Assembly: GCF_016786325.1 (NCBI RefSeq)
Contig: NZ_JADWYU010000113.1
Location: forward strand, 1-57,469
Direction of reading: 5' to 3'
Length of the DNA: 57,469 nt
From: Frankia nepalensis
GTDB lineage: Bacteria > Actinomycetota > Actinomycetes > Frankiales > Frankiaceae
Shown here: one piece after another, positions 43,105 through 51,320 of the stretch
Layout: every line of letters begins with the position of its first letter
Position numbering within the stretch: the stretch's first letter is position 1
The notes under the pieces: model-generated
Told to the model about the DNA's origin: nothing
Databases searched by the model: none
What the model saw: the letters and a program-made list of their open reading frames with translations, nothing else
Translations under genes and position numbers: made by a program

Positions 43105-43195
43105 ACCCGTACGCTCGGGTGCTACTGATGGCTTTGCCCGCTGGTGGGATCCAGGCGGGTGAACGCTGGTGCTCGCGTCGACCGAGGGAGGGCGG

Positions 43196-43915
43196 ATGGA
43201 ACCGGCGCTCGGCTTGCGGCAGGTTTCGGGTACGAGGCCGCTGACGATGCTGGTGCACGGCCTGCGGGACGAAGGCGCCAGCTTCGACCCGGTGGCGCGG
43301 CTCCTGCCTGATCTCGAGATCGTCAGCTACGACCGCCGCGGCTGGGGTGCCGACCCGGACTGGGACGGGGTGCCGGCGGATCTCGACGGGCACGTCGACG
43401 ACCTGCTCGCGGCTCTGGACGGCCGGACGGCGTCCGTCGTCGGGCACAGCTGGGGCGGCAACGTGGCGTTGGCCGCGGCGATCCGCCGGCCCGACCTGAT
43501 CGAGTCCGTCGGAGTCTGGGAGACCGCCATGCCCTGGGCCGACTGGTGGCCGGCGGAGCACGCCGACCTGATCCGGCAGACCATCGCCCGATCCGCCCGG
43601 CAACGGCCGGGCAGCCCGCGCCAGGTCCGGGAACGGGCCCTGGCGGCGGCCGAGATGTCGCTGGCGCTGCGCCCGCCGTTCGACCCGGACCGGCTCATGG
43701 TGCCGTGCGTCGTGGGCTACGGGACGGCGTCGTACCCGTTCTTCGCCGACGGGATCCGGGCCTTCGGCGCGAAGGTCGGCGCCGAGGCCTTCGGCCTGGC
43801 CGGCGCCTCGCACATGGTGCACCGGGAGAACCCGGCCGGCTTCGCCTCGTTCGCCCGGCGGGTGGCGGACCTGCGGACCGCCTCCGGGGCGGCGCTCGGC
43901 CGCGGCGGGCTGTGA
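43196..43915 (+). CDS. Alpha/beta-fold hydrolase
   Basis: A 239-aa hydrolase. PLTMLVHGLRDEGASFDPV is the first strand and oxyanion loop, SYDRRGWG follows, GHSWGGN is the nucleophile elbow and the catalytic His is in GASHMVHRENP. A short cap domain carries MPWADWWPAEHADL. GGGAGGGCGG immediately before ATG 43196 identifies the start over an in-frame upstream ATG at 43169. It is divergent from the enoyl-CoA hydratase across island 3. It may open an ester or lactone in the same pathway, which is inference from position. Confidence 0.85.
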   Translation: MEPALGLRQVSGTRPLTMLVHGLRDEGASFDPVARLLPDLEIVSYDRRGWGADPDWDGVPADLDGHVDDLLAALDGRTASVVGHSWGGNVALAAAIRRPDLIESVGVWETAMPWADWWPAEHADLIRQTIARSARQRPGSPRQVRERALAAAEMSLALRPPFDPDRLMVPCVVGYGTASYPFFADGIRAFGAKVGAEAFGLAGASHMVHRENPAGFASFARRVADLRTASGAALGRGGL

Positions 43916-43985
43916 CCCGCGGGGCCGTGACCCTGTGGGCGGTGACCCGCGTGGGCCGTGACCTGCCCCGGCTGTGACCTGTGAG
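43912..43985. repeat. Iterated GTGACC repeat, 15-16 bp period
   Basis: GTGACC occurs five times, at 43912, 43927, 43942, 43958 and 43974, with GC-rich spacers of 9-10 bp. The first copy contains the stop codon of the hydrolase. It lies between that gene and the MFS gene. Regular spacing hints at iteron-like binding sites or a tandem duplication. Confidence 0.65.
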
Positions 43986-44091
43986 GCAGCCCGCCGCCCC
44001 GATGCCGCTTCGTCGATAACTTGTCCTGTTGCACGGGGCCGCCGAGGGCGGCGGCCCACCGGCGTCGACCGCGAAGGTGGGCGATCCTCTC

Positions 44092-45588
44092 GTGAGTTCC
44101 GCCCAGCCTGCCGCCGTGCCCGCGACGGGCCGGCCCGTCTCCGACACGCGGGTGCGGGGGATCGTCGTCACGCTGGCCGGCGCCGGCGTCGTCATGACGA
44201 TCATGGGCACGGTCGTCGTGCCACTGATCCCGACCCTGCCGGCGCTGCTGCACACCTCCTCGGCGGCGGACGCCTCCTGGGCGATCACCGCGACCCTGCT
44301 GGCCGCCGCCGTCGCCATGCCGGTGGCGGGCCGGCTCGGTGATCTCTACGGCAAGCGGCGGCTCCTCGTCGCGAGCACCTGCGTCATGGTCGTCGGCTCG
44401 GTGCTGTGCGCGCTGACCAGCTCGCTGGCCCCCGTCACCGCCGGGCGGGCGTTGCAGGGCGTGGGGCTCGCGGCGGTCCCGCTCGGGATCAGCATCATGC
44501 GTGACGTGCTGCCGCCGGCCCGGCTGCCGGCCGCGATCGCGGTCATGAGCTCGTCCTTCGGGGTCGGCGGCGCGCTCGGCCTGCCGATCTCGTCGCTGAT
44601 CGCCCAGAGTGCCAGCTGGCACGCCCTGTTCTGGATGTGCGCCGGCGCCGGCGCGGTGTTCGCCGTCCTGGTGCGGATGGTGGTGCCGGAGTCGCCGGTG
44701 CGCGCGAGCGGGCGGTTCGACGTCGTCGGCGCGCTGGGCCTGACCGCGGGGCTGGTCGCGCTGCTACTGGTGATCACCAAGGGCACCGACTGGGGCTGGG
44801 GGAGCGCGACGACGCTGGCCCTGCTCGCCGCCGCCGTCATCGTCCTCGGCCTCTGGGGCATGTTCGAGGTCCGCGTGGCCGCCCCGCTCGTCGACCTGCG
44901 CGCGACCGTGCGCCGCCAGGTCCTGCTGACCAACCTGGCCGCGCTCGTCGTCGGCTTCGCGATGTACGCGATCGGCCTGATCGCGCCCCAGGTGCTGCAG
45001 CTACCGGCGGCGACCGGCTACGGCCTCGGCCAGTCGATGCTGGCCGCCGGCCTGTGGATGGCGCCGGGCGGGCTGGCGATGATGGCCATCGCGCCGCTGA
45101 CCGCGCGGCTGACCGCCGCGCGCGGGCCGAAGGTCACGCTGCTGGTCGGCACGGCGGTGATAGCCGTCGCCTACGTCGCCGGCCTGGGGCTGGTCGGCTC
45201 GCCCGCCGGGGTGATGATCTTCGGGTTGCTGAACAGCTGCGGCGTCGCGTTCGCCTACGCCTCCATGCCGGCGCTCATCATGGGCGCCGTGCCGCCCTCG
45301 CAGAGCGCGGCGGCCAACGCGCTCAACAGCCTGGCGCGCTCGGTCGGCATGTCCACGGCGAGCGCCGTCATCGCGGTCATCCTCGCGCACCTGACGGTCT
45401 CCCTCGGCCCCGTCGACGTGCCTTCGCTGACCGGCGTCCGGGTGAGCCTGATCCTCGGCGCCGCCGTCTCGATCGGCGCCGGCCTGATCGCGCTCGCGCT
45501 CCCCGACCATCCTCGCCCCGCCGCGGTGAGCGCCGTCGAACCGCTCGCCGCCGGCGACCCCGAACCCTCCGCCGCCCCGGCCAGCTGA
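44092..45588 (+). CDS. MFS transporter, DHA2-type multidrug exporter
   Basis: A 498-aa membrane protein with about 14 transmembrane segments. The first (GIVVTLAGAGVVMTIMGTVV) is followed by the MFS motif A variant GRLGDLYGKRRLLVAS. Further segments include ALGLTAGLVALLLVIT, LALLAAAVIVLGLWGMF and a last pair ending GAAVSIGAGLIALAL. It exports a hydrophobic compound by proton antiport, by family. GTG 44092 is preceded by AAGGTGG and begins shortly before the first helix. The frame is open upstream to 44029. The five-copy GTGACC repeat lies just upstream. Confidence 0.88.
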   Translation: MSSAQPAAVPATGRPVSDTRVRGIVVTLAGAGVVMTIMGTVVVPLIPTLPALLHTSSAADASWAITATLLAAAVAMPVAGRLGDLYGKRRLLVASTCVMVVGSVLCALTSSLAPVTAGRALQGVGLAAVPLGISIMRDVLPPARLPAAIAVMSSSFGVGGALGLPISSLIAQSASWHALFWMCAGAGAVFAVLVRMVVPESPVRASGRFDVVGALGLTAGLVALLLVITKGTDWGWGSATTLALLAAAVIVLGLWGMFEVRVAAPLVDLRATVRRQVLLTNLAALVVGFAMYAIGLIAPQVLQLPAATGYGLGQSMLAAGLWMAPGGLAMMAIAPLTARLTAARGPKVTLLVGTAVIAVAYVAGLGLVGSPAGVMIFGLLNSCGVAFAYASMPALIMGAVPPSQSAAANALNSLARSVGMSTASAVIAVILAHLTVSLGPVDVPSLTGVRVSLILGAAVSIGAGLIALALPDHPRPAAVSAVEPLAAGDPEPSAAPAS

Positions 45589-45653
45589 CGCCGGCGCGCG
45601 GCGCGCCCACCCGCGAGCAGGTGTGAGGAGCCGGTGACCCGGCCGGCGACGCC

Positions 45654-45682
45654 CCGGGCCGCGCGTTGCCCGCGCGGCCCGG
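45654..45682. terminator. Hairpin between convergent MFS and hydrolase genes
   Basis: CCGGGCCGCGCG (45654-45665), loop TTGCC, CGCGCGGCCCGG (45671-45682): a perfect 12-bp GC stem between convergent stop codons, lacking a T-tract. Confidence 0.65.
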
Positions 45683-45796
45683 ACGAGAACCGACGGCTTC
45701 GTCGATGGCGGCGCTGACGCCCGATCTGCCTGCCATGCTTGTGAATACGCGTCTCGCCGGGCTACGGGAGACTCTCTCGATCCGCGGTCCCGGTCG

Positions 45797-46753
45797 TCAG
45801 CTGGCGCCGCGCGGCCGGACGCTGGCGGCCAGATCCCCGTGCAGGTCCGCCAGCAGCCGGACGAATTCGTCCGGGGCGTCGAGGACCAGGTGATGGTGGG
45901 CGTCGGGCAGCGTGACGAAGGTCGACCCGGCCGGCAGCGCGGAGCGCGCGTACGCGGCGACCTCGTCAGTGACGACGAGGCTGCGCCCGGCGCGCACGTA
46001 CCACGCCGGTATCCGCAGCCGCGCGAGGCTGTCCACCACCCGGTCGTTGTCGATCGGCGGAAGCCCGGCCTGGTCGAACTTCCAGGTCCAGCCGCCCTCG
46101 GCACCCGTGCTCGGGCGCACGGCGTACTCGGCGACCGGGCGGACCAGCTCGGCCGACGGTTCCGGCTGCGGCGGCCGCAGCCGGAACCGCGCGGCGGCGA
46201 CCGCCCGCGACTCGTAGACGATCTCGCGCCCGGCCGGGAGCGACGCCACCCGCGGCGGCGGCGAGCCGGCCGGCCGGAGCATCGAGTCGAGCAGGACCAC
46301 CCCGCCGAACCGGTCCGGGTGGCTGGCCCCGGCGACCGCCGCGATCCGGCCGCCCATGCTGTGGCCGACCAGCAGCGCGTGCCGGGACCCGGCCGCGTCG
46401 AGCACCGCGATCAGTTCGGCGGTCCACGTGTCCACGCCGTAGTGGTCTCGGTGCCCGCTGTCGCCGTGGCCGCTGATGTCCAGCCTGATCACCCGCCAGC
46501 GCTTCTCCAGCGCCGGCAGCACCCGGTACCACCACCCGTGATGCGCGCGGTAGCCGTGCACGAGCAGCAGGTCGCGGCTGCCCGACCCGGACACGGCGTA
46601 ACGGATCGGCACCCCGTCCACCAGAACCTCGTGCGGCAGCGCGAACTCGGACGCCGGCGGCTCTGCCTGCGCTGGCGACTCTGCCTGCGCCGGCGGCCCT
46701 GCCTGCGCTGGTACCGCCGTCCCACCGGTCACGCCGGCCTCGACCGGGCTCAT
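45797..46753 (-). CDS. Alpha/beta-fold hydrolase
   Basis: A 318-aa hydrolase. The N-terminus has a Pro/Ala/Gln repeat (PAQAGP, PAQAES, PAQAEP). The core follows: RDLLLVHGYRAHHGWWYRVLPAL, LDISGHGDSGHRDHYGVDTW, nucleophile elbow VGHSMGGR, and C-terminal DAHHHLVLDAPDEFVRLL with the catalytic His. GGAGG before ATG 46753 supports the start; the frame is open to 46900, but that part is low-complexity. Closest in style to haloalkane-dehalogenase/epoxide-hydrolase-like serine hydrolases. Substrate unknown. Confidence 0.85.
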   Translation of the reverse strand: MSPVEAGVTGGTAVPAQAGPPAQAESPAQAEPPASEFALPHEVLVDGVPIRYAVSGSGSRDLLLVHGYRAHHGWWYRVLPALEKRWRVIRLDISGHGDSGHRDHYGVDTWTAELIAVLDAAGSRHALLVGHSMGGRIAAVAGASHPDRFGGVVLLDSMLRPAGSPPPRVASLPAGREIVYESRAVAAARFRLRPPQPEPSAELVRPVAEYAVRPSTGAEGGWTWKFDQAGLPPIDNDRVVDSLARLRIPAWYVRAGRSLVVTDEVAAYARSALPAGSTFVTLPDAHHHLVLDAPDEFVRLLADLHGDLAASVRPRGAS

Positions 46754-46834
46754 CCCGCCTCCGACCCGTTCATCTCGTGCGGCAGCCAGATCCAGTGCCG
46801 GCCCCGCCAAGGTTTCGTCCTGTCTCGGCGCCGG

Positions 46835-46915
46835 ACATGATCGCCGTTTCTGCCCTCTGGAGGTTGTGATCTGGCCCTGTCCACGACCCCTGGAGGGCAC
46901 TACCGGCGATCATGT
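46835..46915. mobile_element. MITE-like element: 81-bp long imperfect inverted repeat
   Basis: ACATGATCGCCG (46835-46846) is perfectly inverted as CGGCGATCATGT (46904-46915). The homology continues inward through TGCCCTC/GAGGGCA for nearly 40 bp per arm, with a few mismatches. The element would fold into one long hairpin and has no coding content. It resembles two transposon ends joined head to head (MITE or IS-end remnant). No target-site duplication is obvious. Confidence 0.55.
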
Positions 46916-47403
46916 GTAGCAGGCCAACGTTGGCAGCCGTGGCATGAGCCGATTCTTGACCCGTCCGGGCAGCCCGTGCGCACAGATGTGGCCAGCGCGG
47001 CAGTCCGCCGGGCGGCTCTGCCTGGCGGACAGCGGGTTGGCGCACGGCGCGGACGGCCCGCGTGGCGGGGCCCGGGCGCGGTGGGGTCGCGTTCCCCGGG
47101 AGCGGCGCGTGCCCGGTGGCGTCGATGGCCGGCGGGTGGACGACGCGCCCAGCAAGAGCATCAGGCGGGCCTCAATGATCGTCCCAGGATCGCGGACCGC
47201 GGCTTCTGGCGCGGTGATTACTTATCCTTCTCGTCGGCTGGCGGGCCGGCGGCCGCGGCGGGCCGGCATCGCGGCCCACGCGGGGCGCGGCGGGCGGCCT
47301 GGCCGTGGCGAGGACTCCCGGCGACGGGCGTCAGGTCCCGTGGCCATACATATCCATGCCCAGGCCCATGACGGGCCGGGCTGATCCAGAGGAGCCGGGA
47401 CGC
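46916..47403. other. Gene-free stretch before the SDR gene
   Basis: These 488 bp between the MITE-like element and the SDR start hold no frame with convincing protein features. An ACTTATCCTTCTC stretch at 47219-47231 is the only AT-richer spot and could be promoter DNA for the SDR gene, about 175 bp downstream. Confidence 0.45.
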
Positions 47404-48240
47404 ATGGGACGCTTCGACGGGCGGGTTGTCCTGATCACGGGCGGGGCTCGCGGGCAGGGGCGGTCCCACGCCTTACGGTTCGCGTCCGAGGGCGCGGACG
47501 TGGCGGTCCTGGACGCGCCCGCGCAGCCAGCGTCGGTCGTGTACCCGGTGGGCACCGAGGAGGAGCTCGCCCAGACGGCCAAGGCCGTGGAGGAGCTCGG
47601 CCGGCGCTGCGTCGCGATCAGCGCGGACGTGCGGGAGCCGGCCGCGCTCGCCGGCGCGGTCGAGACGACCGTCGGCGAGCTGGGCCGGCTCGACTTCTGC
47701 CTGGCCAACGCGGGGGTGCTCAGCCATGGGCGGATCGCCGAGATGGATGACCAGACCTGGCGCGACGTCATCGACGTCAACCTCACCGGCGTCTTCAACA
47801 CCCTGCGCGCCGTGCTGCCCGGGATGATCGAGCAGGGGTTCGGCCGGATCGTCGCGACCGCGTCGCTCGCCGGCCGGTCCGGGTTCCCGTATCTGGGGCA
47901 CTACTCGGCGGCGAAGTGGGGGGTCATCGGCCTGGTGAAGACGGTCGCGCTCGAGGTCGCGACGATGGGAATCACCGTGAACGCGGTGCTCCCGACCTCG
48001 GTCGACACCCCGATGATCACGAGCCCGGAGATCCTGCGGCAGATGATCCCGGGCGTGGAGGACCCAGGGCGCGAGCATGCCGCCGCGGCCTTCGGCGGCA
48101 TGAACGCAATCCCCGTGCCGTGGGTCGAGCCGGCCGACGTGTCCGGCGCGATGGCCTTCCTGTGCTCGGACGACGCCCGGTACATCACGGGGGAGACCCT
48201 GACGGTGACCGCGGGCGCGATAGCCCGCAACTCCGCCTGA
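47404..48240 (+). CDS. Mycofactocin-coupled SDR family oxidoreductase
   Basis: A 278-aa short-chain dehydrogenase. TGGARGQGRSHA is the nucleotide-binding motif in the form typical of mycofactocin-dependent SDRs, which also carry an insert after the second strand (here PAQPASVVYPVGTEEELAQT). NAG is present, catalytic Ser is in TASLAG and the YxxxK is YSAAK. These enzymes hold NAD(H) tightly and hand electrons to mycofactocin, so the real substrate is likely an alcohol or hydroxy group of a catabolite. GGAGCCGGG precedes ATG 47404. It converges on an aldehyde dehydrogenase gene, which suggests consecutive alcohol and aldehyde oxidation. Confidence 0.88.
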   Translation: MGRFDGRVVLITGGARGQGRSHALRFASEGADVAVLDAPAQPASVVYPVGTEEELAQTAKAVEELGRRCVAISADVREPAALAGAVETTVGELGRLDFCLANAGVLSHGRIAEMDDQTWRDVIDVNLTGVFNTLRAVLPGMIEQGFGRIVATASLAGRSGFPYLGHYSAAKWGVIGLVKTVALEVATMGITVNAVLPTSVDTPMITSPEILRQMIPGVEDPGREHAAAAFGGMNAIPVPWVEPADVSGAMAFLCSDDARYITGETLTVTAGAIARNSA

Positions 48241-48290
48241 CCCTCCCGCTTGCTGGCGGTGGTCCGGGCGAGCCGTCCTGGCCGGCCGGG

Positions 48291-49667
48291 TCAGCCCACC
48301 CAGACGGACTTCTGGTTGCAGAACTCCCGGATTCCGACAGCGCCGAGCTCGCGGCCGTAGCCGGATCGCCTGACGCCGCCGAAGGGGAGTTCCGGGTAGG
48401 AGGTGGTCATGCCGTTGATGAAGACGGCACCGGCGACGAGCTCGTTCGCGAACCGCTCCTGCTCGGCCGGGTCGGTGGTCCAGGCGTTCGAGCCGAGCCC
48501 GAAGGAGGTGGCGTTGGCGATCTCGAGGGCCGCGTCGAGGTCCGGCACCCGGTAGAGGGTGGCGAGCGGGCCGAACGCCTCCTCCAGGTGCAGCCGCATG
48601 GCCGGGGTGACGTCGGCGACGACGGTCGGGGGGAAGAACCAGCCAGGGCCGGCTGGCGACTTCCCGCCGCAGAGCACGGTCGCGCCCTGGGCGACGGCGT
48701 CGGCCAGCAGTTCCTCCAGGTCGACGCGGCCCTGCTCGGTCGCTATCGGTCCGATGTCGGTGCCCTCGACCATGGGGTCGCCGACCGTGAGCGCCGCCAT
48801 CTTCTCGGTGAACAGCCGGGAGAACTCGGCGTAGACGGCGTCGTGAACGATGAACCGCTTGGCTGCGATGCAGGACTGGCCGTTGTTCTGGCACCGGGCC
48901 GTCACGGCGACCGTGGCGGCCCGGTCCAGGTCGGCCGACGGCATGACGACGAAGGGATCGCTGCCACCGAGTTCGAGCACCGTCTTCTTGATCTCATCGC
49001 CACAGATCGACGCGACCGACTGGCCGGCGGGCTCGCTGCCGGTGACCGCGGCGGCGGCGACCCGCGGGTCGCGCAGCACCGCCTCGACCTGGCGCGCGCC
49101 GATCAGCAGGGTCTGGAAGGCGCCGGGTGGGAAGCCGGCCCTGGCGAACAGGTCCCCCAGGTAGAGCGCGCACTGGGGAACGTTGGACGCGTGCTTGAGC
49201 AGGCCCACGTTGCCGGCCATCAGCGCGGGCGCGGCGAACCGGGTGACCTGCCACAGCGGGAAGTTCCACGGCATCACGGCGAGCACCACGCCGAGTGGCT
49301 GGTAGCGGGCGAACGCCCGGCTCGCGCCGACGGCCGACGGGTCGTCGAGCGGCTCGTCGGCGAGGAACGTCTCGGCGTGCTCGGCGTAGAAGCGCATGGC
49401 CTTGGCGCATTTCGCGGCCTCTGCCTTCGCGGAGGCGAGCGTCTTGCCCATCTCGGTCGTCATCGTGACGGCGATGTCGTGCCGTTCGGCGTCGAGCAGG
49501 TCCGCCGCCGCGCGCAGCAGGCCGGCGCGTTCGGCGAACGTCGTGCGCCGGTAGCTCGCGAACGTCGTCGCCGCCAGGGCGAGCTTGGCCTCGATCTCGC
49601 CGGCGTCGAGGGGGTCGAAGGTCTTCAGGACGGCGCCGGTCGCGGGGTTGATGCTTTGGATCGCCAT
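48291..49667 (-). CDS. Aldehyde dehydrogenase family protein (succinate-semialdehyde-dehydrogenase-like)
   Basis: A 458-aa NAD(P)-dependent aldehyde dehydrogenase. PWNFPLWQVTRF is the cofactor-site segment, VTGSEPAGQSVA the cofactor loop, LELGGSDPFVV carries the general-base Glu, and the catalytic Cys is in NNGQSCIAAKRF. The C-terminal PFGGVRRSGYGRELG is standard. Overall it looks like the NADP+-dependent succinate-semialdehyde dehydrogenase subgroup, but substrate assignment is tentative. AGGAG 8 nt before ATG 49667 fixes the start; the frame is open far upstream but without features. It is convergent with the mycofactocin SDR. Confidence 0.92.
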   Translation of the reverse strand: MAIQSINPATGAVLKTFDPLDAGEIEAKLALAATTFASYRRTTFAERAGLLRAAADLLDAERHDIAVTMTTEMGKTLASAKAEAAKCAKAMRFYAEHAETFLADEPLDDPSAVGASRAFARYQPLGVVLAVMPWNFPLWQVTRFAAPALMAGNVGLLKHASNVPQCALYLGDLFARAGFPPGAFQTLLIGARQVEAVLRDPRVAAAAVTGSEPAGQSVASICGDEIKKTVLELGGSDPFVVMPSADLDRAATVAVTARCQNNGQSCIAAKRFIVHDAVYAEFSRLFTEKMAALTVGDPMVEGTDIGPIATEQGRVDLEELLADAVAQGATVLCGGKSPAGPGWFFPPTVVADVTPAMRLHLEEAFGPLATLYRVPDLDAALEIANATSFGLGSNAWTTDPAEQERFANELVAGAVFINGMTTSYPELPFGGVRRSGYGRELGAVGIREFCNQKSVWVG

Positions 49668-50192
49668 GCCGCTCACTCCTCGAAGGCCCGGGTGGGGCTC
49701 CACCGCTCGGCGCTGGTCCAGACAGGATTGACGTTCAGGCGGCGCCGGCGTTTTCGACCGGACCAGTCCGGGGCTAATGCCCATCGTGGAACGTCGCGCG
49801 GGCCGCGGCCACCGCGCGGCCTCTGCCGGGCCTCGCGGCGAGCGGAGCCTCGCCGGCGGGCTGCTCGGCCGACGGCGAGACGCCCGCGAACCGCTTGGCG
49901 CCCGGCTGCTCGGCCCGTGCGCCGGCGCTGTGGAGCACCCGCTGGTACAGCGGCCGGTCCACGACGCCACCCACCTGAGTCGTCCGCCTCCTGAGTCGCG
50001 TTTCCGGTCGAAGGTAGCATCATGAGTGAGCGCTCGCTACCAGAGAGGCCTGCCCTCGGTCCGGTTCCCTCCGGGCCCGGCCGGCCGGGCGTCGCCCTGG
50101 CCGGCGGGGAAGGTTGGGCGGGCGGACGCGAGCCGCCCCGACCGACCGATATATCTAAACTTTTTAGAACTTCCCGGCTAGAGTCGGGCGCC
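49668..50192. other. Gene-free divergent gap
   Basis: 525 bp between the aldehyde dehydrogenase and LLM oxidoreductase starts. A TCTAAA-CTT-TTTAGA inverted repeat at 50154-50168, inside an AT-rich island containing ATATCTAAA (50151-50159), lies 25-40 bp before the LLM start. The remainder shows no gene or strong structure. Confidence 0.5.
50151..50168 (+). promoter_or_regulatory. AT-rich island 4 with inverted repeat upstream of LLM oxidoreductase
   Basis: ATATCTAAACTTTTTAGA: TCTAAA and TTTAGA are perfect 6-bp arms with a 3-nt centre. The left part (TTTAGATAT on the other strand) shares the TAGATA core of islands 1 and 3. Confidence 0.5.
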
Positions 50193-51221
50193 ATGAGGAT
50201 TGATGGCGGACTGCCGTCCGTGCTCGCGCGGGTGCCGGCGGCGGCGGGCGCGCTGGAGCGGCAGGGCTACGACGGCGCGTGGTGCGGCGAGCTGAACCAC
50301 GACCCCTTCCTGCCGCTCGTGCTCGCCGCCGAGCACACCTCGCGCCTCGAGATCGGGACCTGCATCGCGGTGGCGTTCGCCCGCAACCCGATGTCCGTCG
50401 CCCAGCTCGGCTGGGACCTGCAGACGTATTCCGGGGGCAGGTTCGTGCTCGGTCTCGGCTCGCAGGTGCGCCCGCACATCGAGAAGCGGTTCAGTATGCC
50501 GTGGGGACAGCCGGTCGGCCGGATGCGGGAGTTCATCGTTGCCCTGCGGGCGATCTGGTCGTCGTGGCGGGACGGGACCCCGTTGCGCTTCGAAGGCGAG
50601 TTCTACACGCACAAGCTGATGACGCCGGCCTTCGTCCCGGAACCGCATCCCCACGGCGACCCGAGGATCTTCGTGGCGGCGGTGGGCGCCACGATGACCC
50701 GGATGTGCGGCGAGGTGGCGGACGGCGTGCACACCCATGCCTTCACGACCCGCCGCTACCTCCAGGAGGCGACCCTGCCGGCGCTGGCCGACGGTCTCGC
50801 GCGCGCCGGCCGTGACCGCGGCGACGTCCAGCTCTGCTGCCCGGCCTTCGTGGCCACCGGCCGGGGGGACGCCGAGGTCGAGGCCGCCGCCGACGCGATG
50901 CGCCAGCGGATCGCGTTCTACGGGTCGACCCCGGCCTACCGGGCGGTGCTCGACCTGCACGGGTGGGGTGAGCTGCAGCCCGAGCTGCGCGCCCTGTCTC
51001 TGCGGGGGGAATGGGCGGCGATGGGCAAGCTGATCGACGACGAGATCCTCGACGCGTTCGTCGTCGTCGCGCCGCTGGACACGCTCGCCGACCGGGTCCG
51101 GGACCGCTTCGAGGGCGTGGTCGACCGGCTCATGCTGAGCCTTCCAGCGGAGACGCCCGCCGAGACGGTCGGGGAGGTGCTGGAAGCGGTGCGTGGGCAC
51201 GGTGCCGCCCGCCCGGGTTAG
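50193..51221 (+). CDS. F420-dependent LLM class oxidoreductase
   Basis: A 342-aa luciferase-like (TIM-barrel) oxidoreductase of the TIGR03617-type F420 group. Visible are ERQGYDGAWCGELNHDPFLPLVLAAEHT, LEIGTCIAVAFARNPMSVAQLGWDLQTYSGGRFVLGLGSQ (the F420-binding core), RMREFIVALRAIWSSWRDG, RFEGEFYTHKLMTP and FVAAVGATMTRMCGEVADGVH. It transfers hydride to or from F420 on an unknown catabolite. ATG 50193 is chosen, as the N-terminus then aligns with the first barrel strand. An open upstream frame to 50022 is low-complexity. It converges on an enoyl-CoA hydratase gene. Confidence 0.9.
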   Translation: MRIDGGLPSVLARVPAAAGALERQGYDGAWCGELNHDPFLPLVLAAEHTSRLEIGTCIAVAFARNPMSVAQLGWDLQTYSGGRFVLGLGSQVRPHIEKRFSMPWGQPVGRMREFIVALRAIWSSWRDGTPLRFEGEFYTHKLMTPAFVPEPHPHGDPRIFVAAVGATMTRMCGEVADGVHTHAFTTRRYLQEATLPALADGLARAGRDRGDVQLCCPAFVATGRGDAEVEAAADAMRQRIAFYGSTPAYRAVLDLHGWGELQPELRALSLRGEWAAMGKLIDDEILDAFVVVAPLDTLADRVRDRFEGVVDRLMLSLPAETPAETVGEVLEAVRGHGAARPG

Positions 51222-51243
51222 GGGCGGGCTCGAGCGCGAGCCG

Positions 51244-51320
51244 GCGGGCCAGCTTCAGAGGGGCGGGCCAGCTTCAGAGGGGCGGGCCAGCTTCAGAGGG
51301 GCGGGCCGGGTTCAGGTGGG
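51244..51320. repeat. 19-bp tandem repeat, about 3.7 copies
   Basis: GCGGGCCAGCTTCAGAGGG is repeated exactly at 51244, 51263 and 51282, with a fourth, diverged copy (GCGGGCCGGGTTCAGGTGGG) from 51301. The fourth copy holds the stop codon of the enoyl-CoA hydratase on the minus strand, which suggests the array grew by duplication of the gene's 3' end. Confidence 0.85.

Noticed and set aside
46770-47045. Minus-strand 91-codon frame across the MITE-like element
   Set aside because: It runs through the inverted repeat, has no ribosome site and shows no protein features.
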